Assembly: GCA_016296285.1 (NCBI GenBank) | Contig: JAEDJP010000027.1 | Coordinates: forward strand, 1 to 13,582 | Direction: 5' to 3' | Source: Bacilli bacterium | GTDB lineage: Bacteria; Bacillota_I; Bacilli_A; RFN20; CAG-826 | Length of the DNA stretch: 13,582 nt | Shown: one piece after another, positions 1 to 7,574 of the stretch | Layout of the letters: each line of letters begins with the position of its first letter | How positions within the stretch are numbered: position 1 is the first letter of the stretch | Notes under the pieces: generated by a model | Told to the model about the DNA's origin: nothing | Databases searched by the model: none | The model's input: only the letters and a program-made list of their open reading frames with translations | Translations under genes and position numbers: made by a program

Positions 1-375
1 CAGCTTTGGGATCCACTCTTCAAGAACAGCCTTCTTTATGATGTCCGCTTCTTCGGCCTTCAAGCGGACCGTGAGCCCCTTTACGAACGGGTCAACGCCC
101 GGGTGGACGCCATGTTCGAAGCGGGACTCGTCGAAGAGAACAAAAGGCTCGTGGATCGCTACGGCCGTTCCTGCGCCGCCTTCCGCGCCATCGGGGTCAA
201 GGAGCTCTTCCCCTATTTCGATGGGGTGAAGACCCTCGAGGAATGCAAGGAAGATATCAAGAAGAACACGCGTCACTACGTCAAACGCCAGGAAACGTTC
301 TTCCGGAACCAATTCGAGATCGAATGGGTCCGGGGGGAGGAGGAAATCCTCCGTGCCCTTGGCAAAAGCGAGTAG
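1..375 (+). CDS. miaA: tRNA dimethylallyltransferase, C-terminal part (5' end outside window)
   Basis: MiaA transfers the dimethylallyl group of DMAPP to N6 of A37 in tRNAs that read codons starting with U. The reading frame is open from base 1 and ends at TAG 373-375, giving the last 124 residues. Visible family landmarks are the segment ADREPLYERVNARVDAMFEAG, the IGVKEL motif (IGYKEL in most homologues) and the C-terminal signature with NTRHYVKRQETFFRNQF. The N-terminal P-loop and most of the catalytic core lie outside the window. The gene precedes fhs with a 25-base gap and no terminator between them, so cotranscription is plausible. An internal ATG at 103 is a methionine within the conserved region and not the start. 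I am confident of the family. Confidence 0.93.
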   Translation, partial: QLWDPLFKNSLLYDVRFFGLQADREPLYERVNARVDAMFEAGLVEENKRLVDRYGRSCAAFRAIGVKELFPYFDGVKTLEECKEDIKKNTRHYVKRQETFFRNQFEIEWVRGEEEILRALGKSE

Positions 376-384
376 ACTAGATTC

Positions 385-392
385 GAGGAGGT
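385..392 (+). promoter_or_regulatory. ribosome binding site of fhs
   Basis: GAGGAGGT lies 8 bases before the ATG at 401. It is a near-perfect Shine-Dalgarno sequence and fixes the fhs start in the short gap after miaA. Confidence 0.85.
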
Positions 393-400
393 AAATAGCC

Positions 401-2017
401 ATGTCCTTAAAACCCATTCAAGATATCGCTCAAATCGCCGGCATCCCCGCGGATGCCCTCGAGCCCTATGGCAAATACAAAGCCAAGATTTCCGCGTCTT
501 TCCTGCGCGAGCAGCGGAGCAAGCCGAAAGGCAAGCTCGTCCTCGTGACCGCCATCACGCCGACGAAGGCGGGCGAAGGGAAGACCACGACCTCCATCGC
601 CCTCGCGGAAGGGTTTGGCAAAATCGGCCAAAAGGCGATGCTTTGCCTTCGCGAGCCTAGCCTCGGCCCCGTCTTTGGCATCAAGGGCGGCGCGACGGGC
701 GGAGGCCTTGCTTCGGTCGCCCCGCAAGAAGAGATCAATTTGCATTTCACGGGGGACATGCATGCGTTAACGAGCTCCATCAACTTGATCAGCGCCGTCA
801 TCGACAACGAGCTCTGGCAAGGGAACGAGATGAACATCGATCCCAATCGCATCGTCTGGAAACGGGCGATGGACATGAATGACCGCGCCCTTCGCGAAGT
901 CTCGCTCCACGGCAACGACAAGCGCAACGCCTCCCGCGAGGATTCCTTCCTCATCACGGTCGCAAGCGAGATGATGGCGATCCTTTGCCTTGCCCGCGAT
1001 GAAGAGGATTTCCTCTCCCGCGTCCAGAGGATCATCGTCGCTTACCGCAAAGACGGGACCCCCGTCACGGTCAAGGACTTGCGTGTCAGCCACGCGGTCA
1101 TGAAGCTCATGCGTGAAGCCTTCCTCCCGAACCTTGTCCAAACCCTCGAAAACAATCCTTGCCTCATCCACGGCGGCCCGTTTGCCAACATCGCCCACGG
1201 CTGCAATTCCATCATCGCGACGAACCTCGCAATGAGCCTCGCCCCGATCACCGTGACCGAGGCGGGATTCGGCGCCGATCTCGGCGCGGAGAAATTCCTC
1301 GACATCAAATGCCGCGAGGCGGGTATCGCGCCCGACGCCGTCGTGATGGTCGCGACCATCCGAGCGCTCAAGATGCACGGCGGCCAAGCGTTCGAGGATC
1401 TCGCCGTTCCTTCCGTCGAAGCCCTCTCCAAGGGGGTCGCGAATCTCGATGCCCATCTTGCGAACATCAAAAAGTATGGGGTGCCGTTCGTCGTCGCCAT
1501 CAACCACTTCGCCCAAGATAGTGAGGAAGAAGTGGAGTTCCTCAAATCCTATTGCAAGAAGCAAGGATACCGCGTCGCTTTCCTCGATGGCTTCCTCAAG
1601 GGCGGGGATGGGGCGATCGATCTCGCGAAGGAAGTCCAAGATCTCCTCGCGACCGAGCCCTCGCATTATCACCCCCTTTACGACCTCAATCGTCCCCTCA
1701 AGGAAAAGATCGAGACCATCTGCCGCGAGATCTACCACGCCGGCAAAGTCGTCTACGAGCCGAAAGCGGAAGAGCAGCTCGCGTTCTACGAATCCCTTGG
1801 TTTCGGGGACGCTTACATCTGCATGGCCAAAACCCCGCAGTCGCTCTCGGATGACCCGAAGGTCCTCGGGGCCCCGGAAGGATTCGCGATCACGATCCGC
1901 GAGGTGAACCTTTCCGCCGGCGCCCGCTTCGTCATTCCCCTCACCGGGGAAATCATGACGATGCCTGGCCTCCCCAAGGTGCCCGCGGCCGTCAAGATGG
2001 AGGATCAGCCGTGGTGA
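401..2017 (+). CDS. fhs: formate-tetrahydrofolate ligase
   Basis: This cytoplasmic enzyme makes 10-formyltetrahydrofolate from formate, tetrahydrofolate and ATP, feeding purine synthesis and initiator tRNA formylation. The 538-residue product is close to the usual family length of about 555. The nucleotide-binding motif TPTKAGEGKTTT is at residues 53-64, and the second signature, REPSLGPVFGIKGGATGGG, is at 84-102. Further family segments are the GFGADLGAEKF stretch near residue 290 and the C-terminal LTGEIMTMPGLPKVPAA. The start is set by the ribosome binding site at 385-392. The stop overlaps the next gene, so the two are probably translationally coupled. Codon use is strongly biased to C-ending codons (ATC, CTC, GTC), as in the other housekeeping genes here. 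Nothing suggests truncation. Confidence 0.97.
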   Translation: MSLKPIQDIAQIAGIPADALEPYGKYKAKISASFLREQRSKPKGKLVLVTAITPTKAGEGKTTTSIALAEGFGKIGQKAMLCLREPSLGPVFGIKGGATGGGLASVAPQEEINLHFTGDMHALTSSINLISAVIDNELWQGNEMNIDPNRIVWKRAMDMNDRALREVSLHGNDKRNASREDSFLITVASEMMAILCLARDEEDFLSRVQRIIVAYRKDGTPVTVKDLRVSHAVMKLMREAFLPNLVQTLENNPCLIHGGPFANIAHGCNSIIATNLAMSLAPITVTEAGFGADLGAEKFLDIKCREAGIAPDAVVMVATIRALKMHGGQAFEDLAVPSVEALSKGVANLDAHLANIKKYGVPFVVAINHFAQDSEEEVEFLKSYCKKQGYRVAFLDGFLKGGDGAIDLAKEVQDLLATEPSHYHPLYDLNRPLKEKIETICREIYHAGKVVYEPKAEEQLAFYESLGFGDAYICMAKTPQSLSDDPKVLGAPEGFAITIREVNLSAGARFVIPLTGEIMTMPGLPKVPAAVKMEDQPW

Positions 2018-2244
2018 TTCCCTATGACCTCTACGACGAGGTCGAGATGAAGAAGCCCCATCCTTGCATCGCGCGGAGCAAGCGATTCCAAATCGTCCGC
2101 CTCGGCGCCGACATCAAGGTCATCTGCCTTGGCTGCGGGCACGTCCTTCTCATCGACCGGGATCGTTTCAACCAAAAGATCAAACGCGTCATCGCCCATC
2201 ACGAAAAGCCGATCGTCCCCTTCTCCACGGATCCCTTGGCTTAA
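2011..2244 (+). CDS. DUF951 family small protein, probable metal-binding
   Basis: The 77-residue product matches the DUF951 family of small Firmicutes proteins of unknown function. It has the family's KKPHPC segment near the N-terminus (H17, C19), then RLGADIKVICLGCGH (C39, C42, H44). The HxC and CxxC arrangement suggests a bound zinc ion, which is inference. The start is GTG, at 2011 or 2014. GGAGG at 1999-2003 sits 7 bases before the first and 10 before the second; the second would give a GTGA overlap with the fhs stop. Most homologues have G after HPC, where this protein has I. In many Firmicutes this family is encoded beside ychF, whereas here it is coupled to fhs and ychF lies about 6 kb downstream. 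A terminator follows at 2263-2295. Confidence 0.88.
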   Translation: MVIPYDLYDEVEMKKPHPCIARSKRFQIVRLGADIKVICLGCGHVLLIDRDRFNQKIKRVIAHHEKPIVPFSTDPLA

Positions 2245-2262
2245 TTTGTAACGAAACGGATC

Positions 2263-2295
2263 AAGCGGTTTGTCTCGAAGACATCCCGCTTTTTT
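2263..2295 (+). terminator. intrinsic terminator after the miaA-fhs-DUF951 block
   Basis: The outer stem AAGCGG (2263-2268) pairs with CCGCTT (2286-2291). After a 2x2 internal loop an inner stem TGTCT (2271-2275) pairs with AGACA (2279-2283) around CGA. A run of T follows at 2290-2295. It lies 18 bases after the DUF951 stop and separates this block from the ABC genes. Confidence 0.85.
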
Positions 2296-2351
2296 CGTTT
2301 TCTTTGAAACCCGCGAGAAAAAGAGGCGCGCGATTTGGCATAAGAATAGAG

Positions 2352-2358
2352 AAAGGAG
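2352..2358 (+). promoter_or_regulatory. ribosome binding site that points to an ATT start for the first ABC gene
   Basis: AAAGGAG is the only strong Shine-Dalgarno sequence before this gene. It lies 6 bases before ATT at 2365, which is in frame with the transporter. The first in-frame ATG is at 2398, about 40 bases away and too far to be served by this site. From 2296 to 2351 I see only a weak extended -10-like CATAAG at 2339-2344 and no good -35, so I make no firm promoter call. Confidence 0.65.
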
Positions 2359-2364
2359 ATCCTT

Positions 2365-4431
2365 ATTCGTTACCTATTAGAAATCGAGAACCTCGGCATG
2401 GCTTTCCCGGGAGAGAAAGACCTTTTCCTGCACGCTTCCTTCCGCTTCCCAACGCGAGGGTTTTTCACGATTCTTGGGCCATCCGGATGCGGGAAAAGCA
2501 CGTTCCTTCATTTGCTTTCTGGCCTCCTTTCCCCCAAGGAAGGAAGGGTCCTTTATCGCGGGAAGCCCTTGTCTCAAATGAAAGACAAGGAAAGAACCGC
2601 CTTCCACGCGAAAGAGACCGCCTTCCTTTTTCAACATTACGAATTGCTGGAATCTTGCTCCGCCATCGAGAACGTCTCTTTGCCCCTTCGCCTTTTGGGA
2701 ACGAGCAAGAAGAAAGCGGAGGAACGGGCATCCATGTTTCTCCAAGAATTCGGCCTCGAGGAAAAGGCGAGGCAAAAGGCGGCGACCTTGTCGGGAGGAG
2801 AGAAGCAGCGCGTCGCTTTATGCAGAGCCCTCGTTTCTTCCCCGCCCATCCTTTTCGCGGACGAGCCGACTGGGGCGCTCGATAGCCAGTCCGCCTTGAA
2901 AGCGATGGAGGTCCTTTCCACGCAGTCGAAGTCTCGCCTCGTAATCATGGTTTCCCATAACGAGGGACTCGCGGAACGCTATTCCGACGCGATCATCCGT
3001 TTCGAGAAAGGGGAGATCATCTTCCCCACGATCCTCGCGGACGGCATTGTTTCCGAGCAGAAAAAGAAGAGCAGGATTCGTTGCTTGCCTTCATGGAAAC
3101 TCCCTTTCCTTTTCCGCCACTTGGAAGAAGGGGGATGGAAGGCGTCCCTCTCGTTCCTCTCGGGATTCATCGGCATCAGCGCCTGCCTTCTTTCGAGTGC
3201 TTTCGCCCTTGGCTCCCCGGTGGCCTTGAAGGCCGCGGAACGGGAGAGCCTTGGGTTTGCCTTCGCGGAGCTAAAGAAACGCGAGACGCTGGAAGTGGAA
3301 GGGTCCCCTGTCCGTTTGGTCAAGGAATCTAGGCCGTCACTTGAAGAGGCGTCTTCCTTCATCGAAGGGGAAGAAGGCATTTCTTTGGAGGCGGATTTGC
3401 GTTATTTCTTCCCCGAAAGGAACGTTTTTTCTTGGAATCGAACCACGCAGGAATCCGTCCGTTTCGCCCCCGTCCTCGATCCTTCGCTTTCATTTTCGAA
3501 GTCGCCTCTCTTGCTTGAAGGCTCTCTTTTCGAGGCCACGTCCTTCTCGTCTTGCTTTGGCAACGAGGCGTTCTTCAAGGAGAGGGGGCTTTCCGTGGGG
3601 GACGTGATCAAGGTCCCGATCTCCTTCTCTTTTTCCTATCGGGCGAAAGAGGATTTCATCGAGGAGACGGTTTCGCTTCGCCTGGACGGCAAGGTCAAGG
3701 ATTTCGCGTTTTTCGGGGAACCAACCCTTTATTACTCGTATCGCGGCCTCGAGAACTATCTTCGGAACCTCCCGATTCCACGCATTCAAGAAACGTATGG
3801 GCGAACCCTTTCGATCCCCCTCTTGCTCGAGGAAGAGGAAACCTCCGCTTGCCTCGGGGAAGCGCGTTGGCTTTTCGCGGAAGGGACGGAAGCCGCGGAG
3901 AGGCTCTGGACGATGATGGACGATCTGGCCAACAACGGGGAAGGGTTCGTCTTGTCTTCCCCGACCTATCTGTCTGGAAAAAGCTTTTCCTTGCTCGCGG
4001 AAGGATTCGATGCCGCGCTGCTCCTTTTCTCGTTGCTCATTGGCTTGACCCTCTCCTTTGTTCTTGCGATCTCCGGGGCGTCCTCCTTCGCCGAACACAA
4101 GAAAGAGTGCGCGATCTTGCGCGTCCTCGGGGCCAGCGAGAAAGACGTTTCCTCGCTTTTCCTAAACGAAGGGATGCTCACGACGTTCCTTGCCGCCCTT
4201 GCCTCCTTGCTCTCGTTTCCTTCCTTCTCTTCCGCCCTCAATTCCCTTTTCTTAACCCATTTCGGCATCCCTTCCTTGCTTTCGTTGCCCATCCGCTCTT
4301 TCCTCGGCATCCCTTATTTCTTGCCGCTTCTTTTCCTTGCCCTTCCGCTCATTCTGGCCTTTATCGCGGTCTCGATCCCGCTATCCCATGCCCGCAAAGC
4401 CCCGTTCGTGGAGGAACTCCGCGATGAATAG
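2365..4431 (+). CDS. ABC transporter, fused ATPase and FtsX/MacB-type permease (first of a pair)
   Basis: From ATT 2365 the product has 688 residues: an N-terminal ABC ATPase followed by a four-helix permease. ATPase motifs are Walker A GPSGCGKST (38-46), Q-loop Q90, signature LSGGE (142-146), Walker B with DEPTGALD (162-173) and H-loop H198. Hydrophobic helices lie near 260-283, 548-571, 604-631 and 648-672. A large outside domain of about 260 residues sits between the first two, and the FtsX-like segment AILRVLGASEKDV follows the second. This is the MacB/type VII layout, which generally drives mechanotransmission or extrusion instead of classical import. The ATG at 2398 would remove the first beta strand of the ATPase. 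With the ATT start, the motifs fall at almost the same residue numbers as in the downstream partner. The gene overlaps that partner by 8 bases. The substrate is unknown; peptide, lipid or antimicrobial efflux are possibilities. Confidence 0.88.
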   Translation: MRYLLEIENLGMAFPGEKDLFLHASFRFPTRGFFTILGPSGCGKSTFLHLLSGLLSPKEGRVLYRGKPLSQMKDKERTAFHAKETAFLFQHYELLESCSAIENVSLPLRLLGTSKKKAEERASMFLQEFGLEEKARQKAATLSGGEKQRVALCRALVSSPPILFADEPTGALDSQSALKAMEVLSTQSKSRLVIMVSHNEGLAERYSDAIIRFEKGEIIFPTILADGIVSEQKKKSRIRCLPSWKLPFLFRHLEEGGWKASLSFLSGFIGISACLLSSAFALGSPVALKAAERESLGFAFAELKKRETLEVEGSPVRLVKESRPSLEEASSFIEGEEGISLEADLRYFFPERNVFSWNRTTQESVRFAPVLDPSLSFSKSPLLLEGSLFEATSFSSCFGNEAFFKERGLSVGDVIKVPISFSFSYRAKEDFIEETVSLRLDGKVKDFAFFGEPTLYYSYRGLENYLRNLPIPRIQETYGRTLSIPLLLEEEETSACLGEARWLFAEGTEAAERLWTMMDDLANNGEGFVLSSPTYLSGKSFSLLAEGFDAALLLFSLLIGLTLSFVLAISGASSFAEHKKECAILRVLGASEKDVSSLFLNEGMLTTFLAALASLLSFPSFSSALNSLFLTHFGIPSLLSLPIRSFLGIPYFLPLLFLALPLILAFIAVSIPLSHARKAPFVEELRDE

Positions 4432-7207
4432 TTTCCTCTCGCTCATGCGTTGCTCGAAATCCTATGGGGGAGAGAAGGTCTTGAAAGACGTGACCCTTCG
4501 CTTCCCCGCGACGGGCTTTGTCGCGATTGTCGGTCCCTCGGGATCTGGGAAGAGCACTCTCTTGTCCTTGCTCTCTGGCCAAGTGGTGCCCGAAAACGGA
4601 TCCGTGTTCGCGGGAGAAGAAGAGCTGTCCGCTTTCAAGGAAGACGAGCGTTCCGCCTTCCGCCTCCGAAACATCGGGATGGTGTTCCAAAAAGACGAGC
4701 TTCTCGAGTGCGAGACGGCCCTCGAGAACGTGCTTTTCCCTCTTTCCTGCCTGAGCAAGGAACCTCTTTCCAAGCGAAAAGAGAAAGCCATGTCCCTCCT
4801 CTTTTTGGTGAAGATGGACAAGAAGGCCAAGCAAAAGGTCAAGAAGCTCTCGGGCGGGGAACGGCAGAGGGTTTCCATTGCCCGAGCTTTGATCGCTTCC
4901 CCCGCCCTTTTGTTGGCGGATGAGCCGACAAGCGCTTTGGATGAAGGAAATGCCCGTCTTGTTTATTTCCTTTTGAAGCGCCTTTCCTCGACTCGCCTCG
5001 TCATCATGGTGACCCATGACGAAGAGAGGGCGAAGGAATACGTCGATCGCATCGTGACGCTTCAAGACGGGAAAGTTGTTGCGGACAAGATCCTTCACCA
5101 GGAAAAGGAACCGCCGCTGTATTTGCCCGCGATCGACGCGTGGAAGGCCAAACCGTCCTTGTCGTGGAAAAACGCCTTTCGGCACGGGAAAAGGAAAAAG
5201 AAAGAGGCGCCCGTTCGTTCTTTGTGTAACACCCTTGCCATGACGTTTGGGCTCCTGGGGCTTGGTTTAAGCGTCTATGTCTCTTCCTCCATCACCAAGC
5301 AGATGGGTGACGTCTTTTCTTCCATCGTCCCTCCGTCCACCATCGTGATGGAGCCTGCCTCGAAACCCTCCGAGGGCGAAAACGTCGAACTCGGGACGAT
5401 CCTCGAGGCGAAAAAAGTCCAGGACGCCTTCCCCTCGTTGGTGAAAGGGATCGGGAAAGCCCTTCTTTACGATTTCGAGTCCTCTTTCCCCGATGACAAC
5501 GCTTTCTATTACGAGAATGGGGCGAGCCTTGAGATGCTTGAGGGTTTTAGCGTTCGTTCCATCAACGATTTCCTGTGGCTCAGAGAAGAGGAGCCGACTT
5601 TCCCATCCCCTTTGGGCGAGATGGATGAAAGCGAGGTGGTCCTTGGCCTGCCTTTCGCGACGATGGCGCGCCTTTGCTCTTCGTTTGGCCTCCTGCGGGG
5701 ATACGCGAATCTTGGCTCCTATTGCGAGCAAGGGAGCTTCTTGCTGACCTTGCGCCTTGCCAATCTCTCCTGGAATCTCGCGGAAGAACTCGTCTTCCGC
5801 GTCATCGGGGTGAAGGAAAGCCCCGTTCCTTGCTTTTATCACGCTTCAATGGATTGGAATGTCTCGATCCTTTGCGATACCCTGCGCTTCTTGGATGTCG
5901 GGGATGGGATGCCCGGATCGCCCCAAGAAGCCCGTTCCCTCCCGTTTTTGGAAATCGAGGGAAAGCCGAGCGCCTTCTTGAAAGAAGCGCGGAAGGACGA
6001 GAGTCTATCTTCGGTTGCCTTCGACTTCGTGAGCGCGGATTACGCCCCAACCCTTTGCCCCCTAGGCACGCGCATCGGGCTGAATCGCCTCTACGTGTTC
6101 CAGAAGGCGGGGCGCGGGATTCCCTATCGCCTTCTTGATCAAGTCGAGCGTTCGCATCCTGCGATTCGAGGTCGTTTGCCCGTGACGAGCGGCGGTTTTT
6201 TCGCCTCGATTGAAAGCGCCCTCATCGGGTTCTCGGGACGTTTTTTCTTGACGCGAAATCAAGAACTCTCAGACATGCTTGAAAAGACGTATCGCGACCT
6301 TCCTCTAGAGCAGGCGGGGCTTTTTGGGGAGATGCCCGAAGGGACCGTGGAGGGGAGTCTTCTTTCTTCCGGGTCGAAAGGCCTCAGGATTTCCGCGAAT
6401 CTCGACGGGATCAAAGGGAACAAGCCCATCGAAACAACGGAAGTGGCCTTGTCTACGTCTTTGTTTCACAAACTTGGGAACCCCGAAAAAGTAAACGTTC
6501 TCGCGGAAGTCGGAAGCTCGATTTCCGGTAGCACCTATTCGCGCCATTTCGAGGGCAAGGAACTTAAGGTCGTGGGAACGAAAGAAGAAGAAACCGATGT
6601 CCTCTTCGTGAAGAACGATTGGACGATAGACTTTTTTGTTGACGATCTTTTGATGAGCCCTCTTCAAGCGGAGCCCCGCGGGGCGGTTTTCTATCTGGAT
6701 GGAAAAGAAGACACGGCGAATTGGGCCACCGAGCTCGAGAAGGAGTTTCCCGGGTATCTTTTCGCTTCCCCTTCCGCGCTCGTGGAAGAATCCTTGGGGG
6801 AGACAACGGACTATATTGGGGTGGTATTGCTGTTTTTCTCGTTGATTTCTTTGCTTTCGAGCGCGTTTTTGTTCCTTCTTACCATGGCTCTTTCAACCTC
6901 CGAAAGCGCGAAGGAAGGAAAGGCTCTCTATGCTCTCGGCCTTGCCAAGAAGGATCTATTGCTCTTGCAGGAAAGCCGCGCGATCCTCGATGCCTCTTCC
7001 TCTTGCTTCTCCGCGGTCGCGGGAATCCTCGCTGCCGAGATCTTTGTCTCTTTGTTTTTGTCTTTCTCCTTTGGAACGCCTCTTCGGATCCGCTTCTCCG
7101 GGAGCCCCCTCTTCGTCGTCGTTTTCGCTTCGCTCGCCCTTTGCCTCCTTGTAAGCCTCTTCTTAAAGGCGCGCCTCCAAAAGGAAGACTTTTCCTCGAG
7201 AAGGTAA
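4424..7207 (+). CDS. ABC transporter, fused ATPase and FtsX/MacB-type permease with very large ectodomain (second of a pair)
   Basis: The 927-residue product has the same order as its neighbour. The ABC ATPase has Walker A GPSGSGKST (37-45), Q89, signature LSGGE (142-146), Walker B with DEPTSALD (162-173) and H198. Four hydrophobic helices follow at about 264-288, 796-820, 856-884 and 893-915. The region between helices 1 and 2 is about 500 residues, nearly double the partner's ectodomain and much larger than in MacB. The chosen start is ATG 4424, with GGAGGA at 4410-4415 eight bases upstream; a more upstream in-frame ATG at 4337 lies inside the previous gene and has no ribosome binding site. 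All catalytic residues are present in both proteins, so a heterodimer with two active ATP sites is the simplest model. No adaptor, lipoprotein or two-component regulator is encoded nearby. The substrate is unknown. Confidence 0.9.
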   Translation: MNSFLSLMRCSKSYGGEKVLKDVTLRFPATGFVAIVGPSGSGKSTLLSLLSGQVVPENGSVFAGEEELSAFKEDERSAFRLRNIGMVFQKDELLECETALENVLFPLSCLSKEPLSKRKEKAMSLLFLVKMDKKAKQKVKKLSGGERQRVSIARALIASPALLLADEPTSALDEGNARLVYFLLKRLSSTRLVIMVTHDEERAKEYVDRIVTLQDGKVVADKILHQEKEPPLYLPAIDAWKAKPSLSWKNAFRHGKRKKKEAPVRSLCNTLAMTFGLLGLGLSVYVSSSITKQMGDVFSSIVPPSTIVMEPASKPSEGENVELGTILEAKKVQDAFPSLVKGIGKALLYDFESSFPDDNAFYYENGASLEMLEGFSVRSINDFLWLREEEPTFPSPLGEMDESEVVLGLPFATMARLCSSFGLLRGYANLGSYCEQGSFLLTLRLANLSWNLAEELVFRVIGVKESPVPCFYHASMDWNVSILCDTLRFLDVGDGMPGSPQEARSLPFLEIEGKPSAFLKEARKDESLSSVAFDFVSADYAPTLCPLGTRIGLNRLYVFQKAGRGIPYRLLDQVERSHPAIRGRLPVTSGGFFASIESALIGFSGRFFLTRNQELSDMLEKTYRDLPLEQAGLFGEMPEGTVEGSLLSSGSKGLRISANLDGIKGNKPIETTEVALSTSLFHKLGNPEKVNVLAEVGSSISGSTYSRHFEGKELKVVGTKEEETDVLFVKNDWTIDFFVDDLLMSPLQAEPRGAVFYLDGKEDTANWATELEKEFPGYLFASPSALVEESLGETTDYIGVVLLFFSLISLLSSAFLFLLTMALSTSESAKEGKALYALGLAKKDLLLLQESRAILDASSSCFSAVAGILAAEIFVSLFLSFSFGTPLRIRFSGSPLFVVVFASLALCLLVSLFLKARLQKEDFSSRR

Positions 7208-7215
7208 GGGGAGAG

Positions 7216-7234
7216 GGATTTTTTAGAAAAATCC
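7216..7234 (+). other. hairpin downstream of the ABC pair
   Basis: GGATTTTT (7216-7223) pairs with AAAAATCC (7227-7234) around a TAG loop. No T-run follows, so it is a weak terminator candidate at best. It may protect the 3' end of the ABC mRNA. Confidence 0.35.
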
Positions 7235-7258
7235 TTAGTAACCAAAAACGAAACGATT

Positions 7259-7264
7259 TATACT
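7259..7264 (+). promoter_or_regulatory. candidate -10 box of the cold shock gene
   Basis: TATACT matches the sigma-A -10 consensus TATAAT at 5 of 6 bases in an AT-rich gap, 50 bases before the csp ATG. The best -35 position (around 7235-7240, TTAGTA) is poor. If used, it gives a leader of about 45 bases, as is common for cold shock mRNAs. Confidence 0.4.
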
Positions 7265-7314
7265 AGAAAGCGGTTAAGTTTCTCAGGAAACGCGCCAGGA
7301 AGGTTAGGAGTCTC

Positions 7315-7512
7315 ATGAAGGGAACAGTCAAAAACTTCAACAAAGAAAAGGGTTATGGTTTCATTCGCGCCGAAGACAACCGTGACTACTTCTTCCACTA
7401 TTCCGCTCTCATCATGGACGACTACAAGACCGCCGAAAAAGGCGAGAATGTAGAGTTCGAGATCGAAGAATCGGATCGTGGGCCTCGTGCTAAGAACGTT
7501 AAGAAGATCTAA
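7315..7512 (+). CDS. CspA-family cold shock protein
   Basis: This 65-residue single cold-shock domain (OB-fold) protein binds single-stranded RNA/DNA and acts as an RNA chaperone. RNP1 appears as KGYGFI and RNP2 as YFFHYS, with the usual aromatic residues for nucleic-acid stacking. The start MKGTVKNFNKEKGYGFI is typical of the family. RNP2 is usually VFVHFS or VFVHYS, so YFFHYS is slightly divergent, and the loop ALIMDDYKTAEKGENVEFE is longer than the usual SAI.. segment. The ribosome binding sequence TAGGAG ends 4 bases before the ATG. The gene is probably monocistronic, with a -10 candidate upstream and a strong terminator directly after it. The csp paralogue letter cannot be decided. Confidence 0.94.
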   Translation: MKGTVKNFNKEKGYGFIRAEDNRDYFFHYSALIMDDYKTAEKGENVEFEIEESDRGPRAKNVKKI

Positions 7513-7525
7513 TCTCAGTGCTTCT

Positions 7526-7555
7526 AACCCTGCCGATTCGGCAGGGTTCTTTTTT
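7526..7555 (+). terminator. intrinsic terminator of the cold shock gene
   Basis: A perfect 10-bp stem pairs AACCCTGCCG (7526-7535) with CGGCAGGGTT (7539-7548) around the loop ATT. It is followed by CTTTTTT (7549-7555). This is the strongest terminator in the window. Confidence 0.95.
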
Positions 7556-7574
7556 ATCTAAGGAAGGATTGCTT

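Noticed and set aside
767..1738. A 323-codon open frame on the minus strand across fhs
   Set aside because: Same codon-bias shadow effect; fhs is unambiguous on the + strand.
4337..4423. Upstream ATG at 4337 as the start of the second ABC gene
   Set aside because: It would add a basic, low-complexity 29-residue extension inside the preceding gene and has no ribosome binding site; ATG 4424 has GGAGGA at the right distance and fits the ABC N-terminus.
7518..7574. A longer start for the acetyltransferase at 7518
   Set aside because: The extra codons run through the csp terminator hairpin; ATG 7575 has a good AAGGAAGGA before it and gives the normal GNAT N-terminus.
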